Assembly: GCF_014174305.1 (NCBI RefSeq)
Contig: NZ_JABEQH010000018.1
Coordinates: 27,816 to 91,815 of the forward strand
From: Gluconacetobacter johannae
GTDB lineage: Bacteria; Pseudomonadota; Alphaproteobacteria; Acetobacterales; Acetobacteraceae
Reading direction: 5' to 3'
Length of the DNA: 64,000 bases
Each line of letters begins with the position of its first letter. Positions within the stretch are counted from its first letter, which is position 1. Positions 1 through 8,850 of this stretch are shown one piece after another. The position numbers and the translations under genes are program-made. The notes beneath the pieces are model-generated. The model ran no database searches, was not told the origin of the DNA, and saw nothing but the letters and a program-made list of their open reading frames with translations.

Positions 1-1
1 A

Positions 2-3000
2 AGCAACGTATTCTATGGCCTGGTCCAGGACGGCAGCGATTTCTGGAACGCGTCCTTCTTTTGCGGTTCGTGCGCGGTGCTGCGGCGCCGGGCGCTGGAC
101 CAGGTGGGCGGGATCGCCACCGAGACCGTGACCGAGGACAGCCACACCGCCCTGAAGATGCAGCGCCTGGGGTGGTCCACCGCCTATCTTCGCATGCCGC
201 TGGCGGCCGGGCTGGCGACCGAGCGGCTGATCCTGCATATCGGCCAGCGCATCCGCTGGGCGCGCGGCATGATCCAGATCCTGCGCCTGGACAACCCGCT
301 GCTGGGGCGTGGCCTGACATTGCCGCAGCGGCTGTGCTACTTCTCGGCCATGGCGGGGTTCCTGTTCGCCATCCCGCGTCTGGTGTTCCTGAGCGCGCCG
401 CTGTCGTACCTGCTGTTCAACCAGACCCTGATCGCGGCCTCGCCCGTCGCGCTGCTGGCCTATGCCGCGCCCCATTTCTTTCACTGCATCGCCACCTCGT
501 CGCGCGTGCAGAAGAACTGGCGCTATTCGTTCTGGAGCGAGATCTACGAAACCGTGCTGGCGCTGTTCCTGGTGCGGATCACGATCGTTACCCTGCTAAT
601 GCCCCGGCTGGGGAAATTCAACGTGACGGACAAGGGCGGCATCCTCGATCGTTCCTATACCGACTGGCGGGCCATCTATCCCAACCTCGTTTTTCTGAGC
701 GTGCTGGCCTGCGGGGCCGGCTGGGGGGTGTGGCGGCTGCTGGCGGTCCACAACGACCGGCTGACTATCGATGCATTGTGGACGAACCTGGCCTGGATCG
801 GCGTCAGCATGCTGATCGTGCTGGTGGCCATCACCGTGGGGCACGAGACGCGGCAGGTGCGGCGCGACGCGCGGATTGCCGCCACGCTGCCGGTGACCCT
901 GCGTACCGCTGACGGCCGCCTGTGCCGGGGCACGACCATCGACGTGTCGCGCGGCGGCTGCCGCGTGCAACTGGACCTGGCGGCGGGCGAGACGTTCGTT
1001 TCCGGCGCCTCGGTGCATATGTTGCTGGAGCCGCACGATCCGCCGGTCAGCGCCCGTGCGCTGGCCCTGCGGGACGGCGTGGTGAACCTGCAATGGACCC
1101 CGGCCACCCTGCAGGATGAGGCGCGCTTGATCCGTTTCGTGTTCGGCCGTGCCGATGCATGGGTTTCGTGGGCGGACTACCCGCCCGATCGTCCGCTGCG
1201 TAGCCTGTGGATGATCGTCTCCAGCCTGCGTAGCCTGGCGACGCGCGGCGACCGTCCGGCCAGCGCCAGCCGCGATGCCCACGCGGCCAAGGCCGCGCGG
1301 CGCGCGCGGCAAAGCGTCAGCGTCAATCGCCGCCGCTCGGTCACGGTGGAACCCCGCAAGACCGGCGCCCCCCTGATGCTGGCGGGAATGCTGGCGCTGT
1401 CGTCGGCGCTGCTGTTCCCGGGCGTGGTGCGGGCGGAGACAAGCCCGGCTGGCCCGATTCCGCCGCCGGTGGATCCGGCCGCGCTGACGCCCGCATCGGT
1501 TGACCCGGCCGCGCCGATTCCGTCCGGGCCGCCCCCCTCCACCAGTGCGCCGTCCGGAGGCGATGACGCCGTTCTGCTGCCCGAGCATGCCGGCGCGTCG
1601 CAGGGTGGCGATGCCGTGCCGGCCGCGCCGCCGGCTGCCCAGCCCGCCCAGCCCGCCGACGCCCCGGCCGGCGATTTGCCGGGCACCTCCACCCGGACGC
1701 GCACGCTGCGTCAGTTCGGCGCGCCGCAATCCCTGCGGATGACGCCCTTCGGGGCGATCCAGGGGCTGAATTTCGGCATTCCCGGCAGCCAGGTCGTCAC
1801 CGCCGCGCACCTGACCCTGAGCGGGGCGATATCGCCGGCCCTGCTGCCGTCGGCCAGCAGCGTGACCGTCCGGCTGAACGACCAGTATATCGGCACCATT
1901 CCCGCCGATCGCGACCATCCGACTTTCGGGCCGGTGACGTTCCAGATCAACCCGGTGTTCTTCCTGGGGCAAAACACGATCAATTTCACCTTCGCCGGGC
2001 AGGAGGACGCGGTCGGAACGGGGGGGCAGGGGTGCAGCAATCCGTACAGCGGCATGTTGTGGGCCGAGGTGTCGGGCCAGTCGACGCTGGCGCTGACCAC
2101 CGCCCCGCTGCCGCCCCGGCGGATCCTGTCGCACCTGCCGGCCCCGTTCCTCGACCCCACGGTCGCCGAACCCGCGGTGGTGCCGTTCGTGCTGCCCGCG
2201 GGGGCGGAGGCCGCGACGCTGAAGCCGGCGGCGGTCGTCGCGTCGTGGTTCGGCCGGCTGGCGGACTTCCACAGGGTCGGCTTCCCGGTGTCCGAGACCG
2301 CGCCGGCGTCGGGCAATGCGGTGGCCGTGGGCGTGCTGTCGCGCCTGCCGCCCGCCATCACGAAGGGGGTCGCGGTCGGTGGGCCGACACTGGCGGAAAT
2401 CGCCAATCCGAACGATCCATTCGGCACCATCCTGCTGGTGACCGGCCGCACCGAGGACGAGGTGGCCGCCGCCGCCCGCACCCTGGTGTTCATGCCCGAA
2501 TCCCTGGCCAGCGCGCCCAGCCAGACGGTCGTGCCCGTCAGCGTGCCGGCGCGCCGGCCTTATGACGCCCCGGCCTTTATCCCGACCGACCGGGTGGTCC
2601 GCTTCGGGGAGCTGGTCAGCGTCGGCGCGCTTCAGGGTTATGGCTATGTGCCCGGCACGCTGGCGGTGCCGTTCCGCATTTCGCCGGACCTGTACACCTG
2701 GCGCGACCGGCCCTTCATTGCCGATTTCCGCATCCATACCCCGTTGGCCAGCAATTTCGACCTGCAGCAGACGCGGGTGGATGTCAGCCTGAACGGGCTG
2801 TACCTGCACAGCTATGCCTGGCGTCCGCCACGGAAACTGCCGGGCTGGATCGCGCAATATCTGCCGCTCGATTCGGCGCTGGAGGCGGACCGGCTGGCGC
2901 TGCCGCCATGGGGCGTCTACGGCCAGAACGAATTGCAGTTCTATTTCGACGGCCGCCCGATGGCCCGGCGGGATTGCAGCGTGGTGGCGCAGGACATGGC

Positions 3001-3871
3001 CGTCAGCGTCGATCCGGATTCGACCCTCGATTTCCGTCGCGCGCATCATTTCACCACCCTGCCCAACCTCGCCTATTTCGCGAACAGCGGCTTTCCGTTC
3101 ACGCGGATGGCGGATCTGTCGGACACGGTCGTGGTCCTGCCGGACCAGCCCGGACCGGCGGTGGCGACGGCGTTCCTGGATTTGATGGGGGTGCTGGGCT
3201 CCTATACCTGGTTTCCGGCGGAACGGGTGACGATCGTGGGCGCCGGCGGCATCGGCGCCGTCGCTGACCGCGACCTGCTGGTCATGGGCATGGTGCAGAA
3301 CAGCGGCCCGATCGCCACGTTGCTTGGCCAGACCCCGTACCGGATCGAAAACGGACGCCTGCGCGTGGCCGAGCGCAGCATCCTGAACGGCATCCGCTAT
3401 GCCTTTGCCGACGCGGCGCCGGACGCATTGCGGACGGTGACGGTGAACGGCTCTCTGGGGCTGGAATCCGGCGGGGCGCTGATCGGCGCGCGCTCGCCGT
3501 TCGCGGCGCACCGTTCGATGGTGATGATGCTGGCGGGCACGCCGCAGGGGCTGGACGAACTGGTCCATGCCCTGCAGGTTCCCACGCGGCAGCGCGGCAT
3601 TCAGGGTGACCTGACGGTCATCAACGGCGACAAGATCGTGGCGTCGCGCAACGGGCCGACCTACACGGTGGGAACCCTGCCCTGGTGGCTGTGGTTCGAC
3701 TGGTTCCTGCGCGGCCATCCGGTCCGCGTGACGCTGTTCGCCGCACTCGGCGCATTGGTCGCCGGCCTGGCGCTGCACAAGGAGATGTCGCGGCGGGCGG
3801 CGCGGCGCAAGGCCTATCTCGACCCGCGTGACGCGCCTGGCCCCGGCAACGGGGATGGGCGGGCGCAGTGA
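2..3871 (+). CDS. bcsAB: Cellulose synthase fused catalytic/c-di-GMP-binding and BcsB subunits (partial, 5' end outside window)
   Basis: Inner-membrane cellulose synthase, which polymerises UDP-glucose to beta-1,4-glucan. The frame is open from base 2 and 1289 residues are visible. The BcsA part shows the FFCGS motif (residues 19-23), the TED catalytic base motif (44-46) and QRIRW (82-86), which binds the acceptor glucan. Several membrane segments follow, then a PilZ domain with RRDAR and DVSRGG near nt 850-960, the c-di-GMP-binding signature. After an Arg-rich linker a hydrophobic segment (about nt 1375-1435) ending in an AxA-like site looks like the former BcsB signal peptide. The rest is the periplasmic BcsB region with a C-terminal membrane anchor and basic tail. 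The A-B fusion is typical of acetic acid bacteria. It overlaps bcsC by 4 bp (GTGA). Confidence 0.97.
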   Translation, partial: SNVFYGLVQDGSDFWNASFFCGSCAVLRRRALDQVGGIATETVTEDSHTALKMQRLGWSTAYLRMPLAAGLATERLILHIGQRIRWARGMIQILRLDNPLLGRGLTLPQRLCYFSAMAGFLFAIPRLVFLSAPLSYLLFNQTLIAASPVALLAYAAPHFFHCIATSSRVQKNWRYSFWSEIYETVLALFLVRITIVTLLMPRLGKFNVTDKGGILDRSYTDWRAIYPNLVFLSVLACGAGWGVWRLLAVHNDRLTIDALWTNLAWIGVSMLIVLVAITVGHETRQVRRDARIAATLPVTLRTADGRLCRGTTIDVSRGGCRVQLDLAAGETFVSGASVHMLLEPHDPPVSARALALRDGVVNLQWTPATLQDEARLIRFVFGRADAWVSWADYPPDRPLRSLWMIVSSLRSLATRGDRPASASRDAHAAKAARRARQSVSVNRRRSVTVEPRKTGAPLMLAGMLALSSALLFPGVVRAETSPAGPIPPPVDPAALTPASVDPAAPIPSGPPPSTSAPSGGDDAVLLPEHAGASQGGDAVPAAPPAAQPAQPADAPAGDLPGTSTRTRTLRQFGAPQSLRMTPFGAIQGLNFGIPGSQVVTAAHLTLSGAISPALLPSASSVTVRLNDQYIGTIPADRDHPTFGPVTFQINPVFFLGQNTINFTFAGQEDAVGTGGQGCSNPYSGMLWAEVSGQSTLALTTAPLPPRRILSHLPAPFLDPTVAEPAVVPFVLPAGAEAATLKPAAVVASWFGRLADFHRVGFPVSETAPASGNAVAVGVLSRLPPAITKGVAVGGPTLAEIANPNDPFGTILLVTGRTEDEVAAAARTLVFMPESLASAPSQTVVPVSVPARRPYDAPAFIPTDRVVRFGELVSVGALQGYGYVPGTLAVPFRISPDLYTWRDRPFIADFRIHTPLASNFDLQQTRVDVSLNGLYLHSYAWRPPRKLPGWIAQYLPLDSALEADRLALPPWGVYGQNELQFYFDGRPMARRDCSVVAQDMAVSVDPDSTLDFRRAHHFTTLPNLAYFANSGFPFTRMADLSDTVVVLPDQPGPAVATAFLDLMGVLGSYTWFPAERVTIVGAGGIGAVADRDLLVMGMVQNSGPIATLLGQTPYRIENGRLRVAERSILNGIRYAFADAAPDALRTVTVNGSLGLESGGALIGARSPFAAHRSMVMMLAGTPQGLDELVHALQVPTRQRGIQGDLTVINGDKIVASRNGPTYTVGTLPWWLWFDWFLRGHPVRVTLFAALGALVAGLALHKEMSRRAARRKAYLDPRDAPGPGNGDGRAQ

Positions 3872-6800
3872 CGAGGGCGCTGGCGGGAACCGGTATCGGA
3901 TTGCTGCTGCTGGGGGCGTCACCGCTGGGGCTGTCGACAATCGCGCGCGCCCAGGTCGCGGCCCCGGCCGCGGACCAGAATGCGGGGCTGGTCGCGATCC
4001 TGCTGGAGCGGGCGCGATATTGGTACGATCACGGCCAGATGGACCACGCACAGCAGGCCCTGGCGCAGGCGCGGCAGATTGCGCCGGGCGATACGCGGGT
4101 CATGGCGCTGTCGGGCGAATGGGCGTTGCATTCCGGTGACCTGGAGGGCGCGCGCAAGGTGGCGCAGTCCCTGACCGCCATCGCGCCGACGGCGCCGGAG
4201 ACCCTGAGGCTGAACCAGGTGCTCCAGGCGCAGGCCGTGCCCGACTCCAGCATCGCGCAGGTTCGCCAACTGGCGCGGGAGGGCCACACGGGCGCCGCCG
4301 CCGCCGGATATCGCCGGTTGTTTCCCAACGGGCCGCCGCCGCAATACGCGGTGGAATATTACGAGACCCTGGCCGGTGCGATAGGCTATCGCGAGGAGGG
4401 ACGCGAGGGGCTGAAGAAACTGGTCCAGGCCGATCGCAACAACATGGCCGCGCAGATCGCCTATGCCCAGGTGCTGACCTGGCGCGTGCAGACCCGGACG
4501 GACGGGCTTGCACGCCTGCAGCAGATGGCGGGGCTGCCGAACCTGCAGCCCCAGGACCGTGACGCGATCCGCCAGGCGTGGCGCGCGGCGCTGAACTGGC
4601 TGCAGGAAGCACCGGAGAGCGTGCCGTACTTCGACGCCTGGCTGGCGATCAACCCGGGCGATGCGGATGTCCAGGCCCTGCGGTCCAAGGCTCAGGCGGG
4701 GGTGTCCGAGCAGGCGGTGCTGGAGCGCACGCAGGGCTTTCAGGCGTTGGGCAGCAACGATATCGAAGGGGCCGGGACGCATTTCGCCGCCGCGCTGGCG
4801 CGTGCGCCCAATGACGGTGCGACGTTGGGCGGCCTGGGGTTGGTCCGCGCGCGGCAGGGCCGGCCGCAGGAGGCGCGCGACCTGCTGGAAAAGGCCATGC
4901 AGGCCGACCCCGAGAACGCGGCGCAATGGCGCGACGCCCTGAACGGGCTGAAGGTTTCGCAGGCCTATTCCCAGGTGCGGGCCTTGCTGGAGCAGGGACA
5001 TCTCGACGAGGCGCGGCGGCTGGCGGATGACATGCTGGCGCTGGACCCGTCACAGACCGGGTTGCTGGCGCTGAAGGCGGATATCGAACACCGGCAGGGT
5101 CATCAGGCCAGCGCCGAGGATTTGTACCGGCAGGTCCTCCGCAAGGAGCCGAACAACCAGACCGCGTTGCAGGGGCTGTATCACCTGCTGGCAGGCTCGG
5201 GGCGCGCGCAGGAGGCGGCGGCGCTGATGGATCGCCTGCGCCGGCTCTCGCCGGCGTTCGAGCGGCAGGTCCAGGCGAGTGACCTGGTGGCGCGGGCCGA
5301 ACGCACGACGAACCTGGATGAAAAGATCTCGTTGCTGCGGCAGGGGCTGGATACGCAGGGCGGCGATCCGTGGGTTCGGCTGCATCTGGCGCAGGCGCTG
5401 GTGCAGGCCGGCAACCGCGATGAGGCCCGAGAGGTGATGGCCCCGCTGCTGGCGGACGATCGGCACCCCAGTGTTGCGGCATTGCAAGCCAGTATCTATT
5501 TCGCCAACCAGAACAACGATATGCGGACCGTGCGCCTGCTGCTGGCGCGCCTGCCGCGTGCCGGCATGACCGCCGATATCCGCCGCATCGCCGATCGGGC
5601 GCAGGACCAGGAACTGGTCGAGAACGCGCCCGTCGATCTGTCGGAGGCCCGGCTGTATTTCCTGCAGATTGCCCGCAAGGGGCATGACCCGGACGGCGCG
5701 CGGGGGCGGTTGATCGCCAATGCGATGATCGACCGGCACGATCCGGCCGGCGCGGCGCGGGTGTTGCAGGCGTTTCTCGACGCCACGCCGTCGCCGCCGG
5801 TGGCGCAGCGCCTGGCCTATGCCGGGACGTTCCTGCGGATGCAGCAAGCGCAGAAAGTCCGCGACATGCTGGAGCACGTCGATGACGCCAGCCTGGACGA
5901 CCAGCAGCAACAGGTCCGTCGCGACCTGCAGACCGGCCTGGCCGTCATGACGTCGGACCGCCTGAACGCGCAGGGCCGGCAGGCCGACGCCTTCGACGTG
6001 TTGCAGCCCGCGCTGTCCGGCAGCCAGCCCAGTCCGGCGGCCCGCCTGGCGCTGGCGCGGCTGTACCAGTCCAGTTCCCGGCCCGCGATGGCATTGTCGA
6101 TCAGCAAGGCGGTGGTGGCGCACGACCCGACCGACCTGGACGCCCGCCTGTCGGTCGTGCGGCTGGCGCTTCAGACCGACGATCCGGACGAGGCCGACAA
6201 CCAGCTGCGCGAGATGACCGAGCAGGCGCCGGCCGACCCGCGCACCTGGCTGGCCTCGGCCGCCATCCACAGGGCCGGCGGCAACTGGGTCGCCAGTCTG
6301 GACGACCTGTCGCGCGCCCGCGCGCTGCGCCGCCAGCAGATCGGCGCCGACCGGGCCGGGGAGGGTGTCGACGGCCCGGCCGAAAACCCGTTCCGCGCCT
6401 TGGCCGCGGACGCGCATGCCGCACAGCCGGGCGAGCAGGACCCGATCCTGGCCCTTATCGACAACGACGTGACCAGCACGGCGCGGGAATTCGCCCCGTT
6501 CGTGGAGATCAACCCGGTGTTCAGGGGGCGCTCGGGCATCGGGTCGAGCAAGCTGACCGAGGGCGACCTGGCGATGACGGGTTCGCTCGCCGTCGGGCCG
6601 GGCCGGGTGTCGCTGGGCCTCACGCCGACGGTGCTTGCGTCTGGCGCCGACGACATGATGGAGGCCACCGAGGGCAGTGCGGTCGGCGTTGCGACGGACG
6701 CCGCCTATACGTGGAAGTGGCTGAAGGCCGATGTCGGGTCGTCCCCTCTGGGCTTCCGCATCATGAATGTGCTGGGCGGTGTGGAACTGAGCCCGCAGGT

Positions 6801-7482
6801 GGCGAACCGCCTGCGCCTGCGGGTCACGGCCGAACGCCGCGCGGTGACGGACAGCCTCCTGGCCTATGGCGGGTGGCGCGATGCGTCTGGCGTGAACTGG
6901 GGCGGGGTCGTGCGCGATCGTGCCCACGGGCAGCTTGAATATGGCGACGAGATGATGTCGTTCTATGCCGGGGGTGGATTTTCCTACCTTCAGGGCAAGC
7001 GCACCCAGGACAACGAGGAATACGAGGCCGGGGCCGGCGGCAGCGTCTCGGTCTTTCATGACGCGGTGCATGACGTGCGGCTGGGCATTGACATGAACTG
7101 GTTCAAATACAACAACAACCAGTACCTGTTTACCTTGGGGCATGGCGGATATTTCTCGCCGCAATCCTATTTCGCGCTTCTGGTGCCGGTACGGTACGCG
7201 GGTCATCAGGGCAACTGGACCTGGCAGATCGGCGGATCGGCGGGCTATCAGTCCTATTCCCAGCGGGATGCCGAGCGCGATCTTACGGCAGAACAGGACC
7301 CGAATTACCTGGCGCGCGCGCGGTCGGCTTCGGGCCTGGTGGGCGGTGCGGACGCGCTGCTGTCCTATCAGGTCACGCCGACGCTGCGCGTGGGCGGCAA
7401 TTTCATCTATCAGAAGGCCGGGCCGTGGAGCGAGACGACGGCCGGCCTGTCCGTCCATTACGATTTCATGGGTATGCCCTGA
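3868..7482 (+). CDS. bcsC: Cellulose synthase outer-membrane export subunit BcsC
   Basis: Exports nascent cellulose through the outer membrane. The 1204-residue protein starts at a GTG overlapping the bcsAB stop. It has a hydrophobic leader ending near IARAQ and a long stretch of TPR-type helical repeats (alternating Ala/Leu-rich helices with repeated motifs such as LGGLGLVRARQG and NNQTALQGLYHLLAG), which form the periplasmic scaffold. The last ~350 residues are rich in Gly and aromatic residues in an alternating pattern, matching the BcsC C-terminal beta-barrel, and end in an aromatic-containing strand (HYDFMGMP). Its size fits the family. bcsD starts 1 bp after the stop. Confidence 0.96.
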   Translation: MTRALAGTGIGLLLLGASPLGLSTIARAQVAAPAADQNAGLVAILLERARYWYDHGQMDHAQQALAQARQIAPGDTRVMALSGEWALHSGDLEGARKVAQSLTAIAPTAPETLRLNQVLQAQAVPDSSIAQVRQLAREGHTGAAAAGYRRLFPNGPPPQYAVEYYETLAGAIGYREEGREGLKKLVQADRNNMAAQIAYAQVLTWRVQTRTDGLARLQQMAGLPNLQPQDRDAIRQAWRAALNWLQEAPESVPYFDAWLAINPGDADVQALRSKAQAGVSEQAVLERTQGFQALGSNDIEGAGTHFAAALARAPNDGATLGGLGLVRARQGRPQEARDLLEKAMQADPENAAQWRDALNGLKVSQAYSQVRALLEQGHLDEARRLADDMLALDPSQTGLLALKADIEHRQGHQASAEDLYRQVLRKEPNNQTALQGLYHLLAGSGRAQEAAALMDRLRRLSPAFERQVQASDLVARAERTTNLDEKISLLRQGLDTQGGDPWVRLHLAQALVQAGNRDEAREVMAPLLADDRHPSVAALQASIYFANQNNDMRTVRLLLARLPRAGMTADIRRIADRAQDQELVENAPVDLSEARLYFLQIARKGHDPDGARGRLIANAMIDRHDPAGAARVLQAFLDATPSPPVAQRLAYAGTFLRMQQAQKVRDMLEHVDDASLDDQQQQVRRDLQTGLAVMTSDRLNAQGRQADAFDVLQPALSGSQPSPAARLALARLYQSSSRPAMALSISKAVVAHDPTDLDARLSVVRLALQTDDPDEADNQLREMTEQAPADPRTWLASAAIHRAGGNWVASLDDLSRARALRRQQIGADRAGEGVDGPAENPFRALAADAHAAQPGEQDPILALIDNDVTSTAREFAPFVEINPVFRGRSGIGSSKLTEGDLAMTGSLAVGPGRVSLGLTPTVLASGADDMMEATEGSAVGVATDAAYTWKWLKADVGSSPLGFRIMNVLGGVELSPQVANRLRLRVTAERRAVTDSLLAYGGWRDASGVNWGGVVRDRAHGQLEYGDEMMSFYAGGGFSYLQGKRTQDNEEYEAGAGGSVSVFHDAVHDVRLGIDMNWFKYNNNQYLFTLGHGGYFSPQSYFALLVPVRYAGHQGNWTWQIGGSAGYQSYSQRDAERDLTAEQDPNYLARARSASGLVGGADALLSYQVTPTLRVGGNFIYQKAGPWSETTAGLSVHYDFMGMP

Positions 7483-7483
7483 C

Positions 7484-7915
7484 ATGTCTGCTGACCTGAC
7501 GCTTTTCCTGCGCGAATTCGCCCGCGCGTTCGACGAACAGGCGGGCGCGCCGGCGCGGGATCGCTTCCTGCGCGGGGTCGGCGCACGCATGGCCGAGCGG
7601 CTGGTGCTGCCGCCCTGTGCGACGATCGAGGCGATGGAGCACGAGATGAACGCCCTGCTGGCGCTGGTCGGCTGGGGGCGGGTCGGCCTGTCGCTGGATC
7701 GGGGGCGGCAGGTCCTGCAGATCCGCCATGCCGGGCTGCCTACGCTGGGCGGTATGGGCGTGCCTTCGGGATACTGGCTGGCCGCGTGCCTCGCGGGGGT
7801 ATACGAAACATGGATCGGCCGGCAGCCGGATGCGGTGGGCGGCTGCGCGATCACCTGGCGGCCGGATCAGCCGCGCGAGGGTGACGCGTTCGTCATGGAA
7901 TATGGAAGCGTCTGA
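7484..7915 (+). CDS. bcsD: Cellulose synthase subunit BcsD
   Basis: A 143-residue protein without a clear signal sequence. It matches the small BcsD subunit, which in Komagataeibacter forms a periplasmic octamer guiding glucan chains into crystalline ribbons. Recognisable features are the start SADLTLFLREFARAFDEQAG, the central GYWLAACLAGVYETW region and an acidic C-terminus. The ATG lies one base after the bcsC stop, so the genes are translationally coupled. The known Komagataeibacter protein is slightly longer (about 156 residues). The presence of bcsD marks this as the crystalline-cellulose type of bcs operon. Confidence 0.93.
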   Translation: MSADLTLFLREFARAFDEQAGAPARDRFLRGVGARMAERLVLPPCATIEAMEHEMNALLALVGWGRVGLSLDRGRQVLQIRHAGLPTLGGMGVPSGYWLAACLAGVYETWIGRQPDAVGGCAITWRPDQPREGDAFVMEYGSV

Positions 7916-7948
7916 CGCTTTTGGTCTGGAAAAAGGAATGAGGGCGGA

Positions 7949-8596
7949 ATGCACCCGTTACTGGTCGGTCTGACCGTGCTGTTGATTGGCGATAGTCACA
8001 TCACTTTCAAGAACTCGCTGCTGGCGACGCTGCCCGACGAACTGGCGCGGCAGGGGGCGAAAGTCGTCACCTATGGCCTGTGTTCGTCGAAACCCGAGGA
8101 TTGGGTGGATGAAAAGCCCGCGAACGCGTGCGGCTATACGATGCGCGTGGGGGTCGAGCCGATCAAGCTGTTCATGGGCAAGGACCAGGCCCCGCCGAAC
8201 ATGACGGCGCTGGTGGCCCAGTGGCATCCCAACGCGGTGATTACGGTGTTCGGCGACGCGATGGCCGGATATGGGCAGAAGACGCTGCCCCGCGACTGGA
8301 TCGACGAGCAGGTGCACGCCCTGGTGGGGCAGATCGGGTCCGCGACCTGCATCTGGGTCGGGCCGACCTGGGGGCAGTACAACCCCCGCTACGGCAAGAC
8401 CGACCAGCGTGTGACGGAACTGGCGGCCCTGCTGAAGCAGGACGTGGCGCCCTGCCATTACATTGATTCGACCACCCTGTTCCAGCCGGGCAAGGTCGAG
8501 ACCGAGGACGGCGTCCACCTGACCGCCCCGTTTTACCAGAGCTGGGGCAACGACCTGGCGAAGGCGATCATTCCCCTGCTGGCGCAGAAGCAATAG
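7949..8596 (+). CDS. SGNH/GDSL-family hydrolase in the bcs operon (BcsX-like candidate)
   Basis: 215 residues. The N-terminus runs almost directly into a GDS block (LLIGDSHITF, residues 12-21), with the nucleophilic Ser in block I. A C-terminal DGVHLT supplies the Asp/His pair of block V, and GDAM and GPTWGQYN may be blocks II/III. Such enzymes deacylate esters or glycans. It follows bcsD by 33 bp on the same strand with a GAGGGCGG ribosome site, so it is probably part of the cellulose operon. Komagataeibacter second cellulose operons carry an SGNH protein, BcsX, but whether this is its ortholog is an inference. The hydrophobic leader is short, so export is uncertain. In Komagataeibacter the gene after bcsD is normally a beta-glucosidase, which is absent here. 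Confidence 0.75.
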   Translation: MHPLLVGLTVLLIGDSHITFKNSLLATLPDELARQGAKVVTYGLCSSKPEDWVDEKPANACGYTMRVGVEPIKLFMGKDQAPPNMTALVAQWHPNAVITVFGDAMAGYGQKTLPRDWIDEQVHALVGQIGSATCIWVGPTWGQYNPRYGKTDQRVTELAALLKQDVAPCHYIDSTTLFQPGKVETEDGVHLTAPFYQSWGNDLAKAIIPLLAQKQ

Positions 8597-8634
8597 CGGC
8601 GTGGGCGGACTGGGGGTCGGGCGCCCCAAGCCCG

Positions 8635-8745
8635 CCCCTGCTGCGCGCCGTTCGTCAGCAGCCGTTCGGGGGCGGCGTCCATCCCCAGGCCGGACAGCCA
8701 GCGCGCCATCATCCTTGGATATGTAACAAGTGTCACGTCGCCTAT
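8635..8745 (-). pseudogene. Decayed fragment resembling a MocR/aminotransferase-type PLP enzyme
   Basis: On the minus strand, about 24 codons from 8709 down to 8638 read MARWLSGLGMDAAPE followed by RLLTNGAQQ. This matches the conserved stretch of fold-type I PLP enzymes of the MocR/GntR-aminotransferase class, where a helix ending in a Pro-Glu turn leads into the T-N/S-G-A-Q-Q motif. No start, HTH or Schiff-base Lys region is found on either side, so only a scrap remains between the SGNH gene and the next gene. The assignment rests on one motif and is tentative. Confidence 0.45.
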
Positions 8746-8790
8746 CCTGCCGCGATACGGATGACATCCGGGCCGATGACGGCAATGACA

Positions 8791-8843
8791 CAGGCGGGAC
8801 AGGTCGGGCGTTGCCCGAACCCACCGGGGCCTGAGGCCCTGGA
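8791..8843 (+). repeat. Dispersed palindromic intergenic repeat, modules A+B
   Basis: Contains TCGGGC-GTT-GCCCGA (module A), then a CCC-AC-C spacer and GGGGCCTGAGGCCCTGGA (module B). The same words recur at 11767, 29251, 39953 and 50141. The copy sits just before the start of the beta-propeller gene, so it may form hairpins in that leader. Confidence 0.8.
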
Positions 8844-8850
8844 CGTGGTC

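Noticed and set aside
596..4051. Very long open frame antisense to bcsAB (1151 codons)
   Set aside because: It reads as His/Arg/Gln/Gly-rich low-complexity sequence with no domain and mirrors the wobble-rich codons of bcsAB; a GC-rich shadow, as are the long antisense frames opposite bcsC (5050-7854), the cyclase/TauE region (17668-20283) and atpD (47150-49759).
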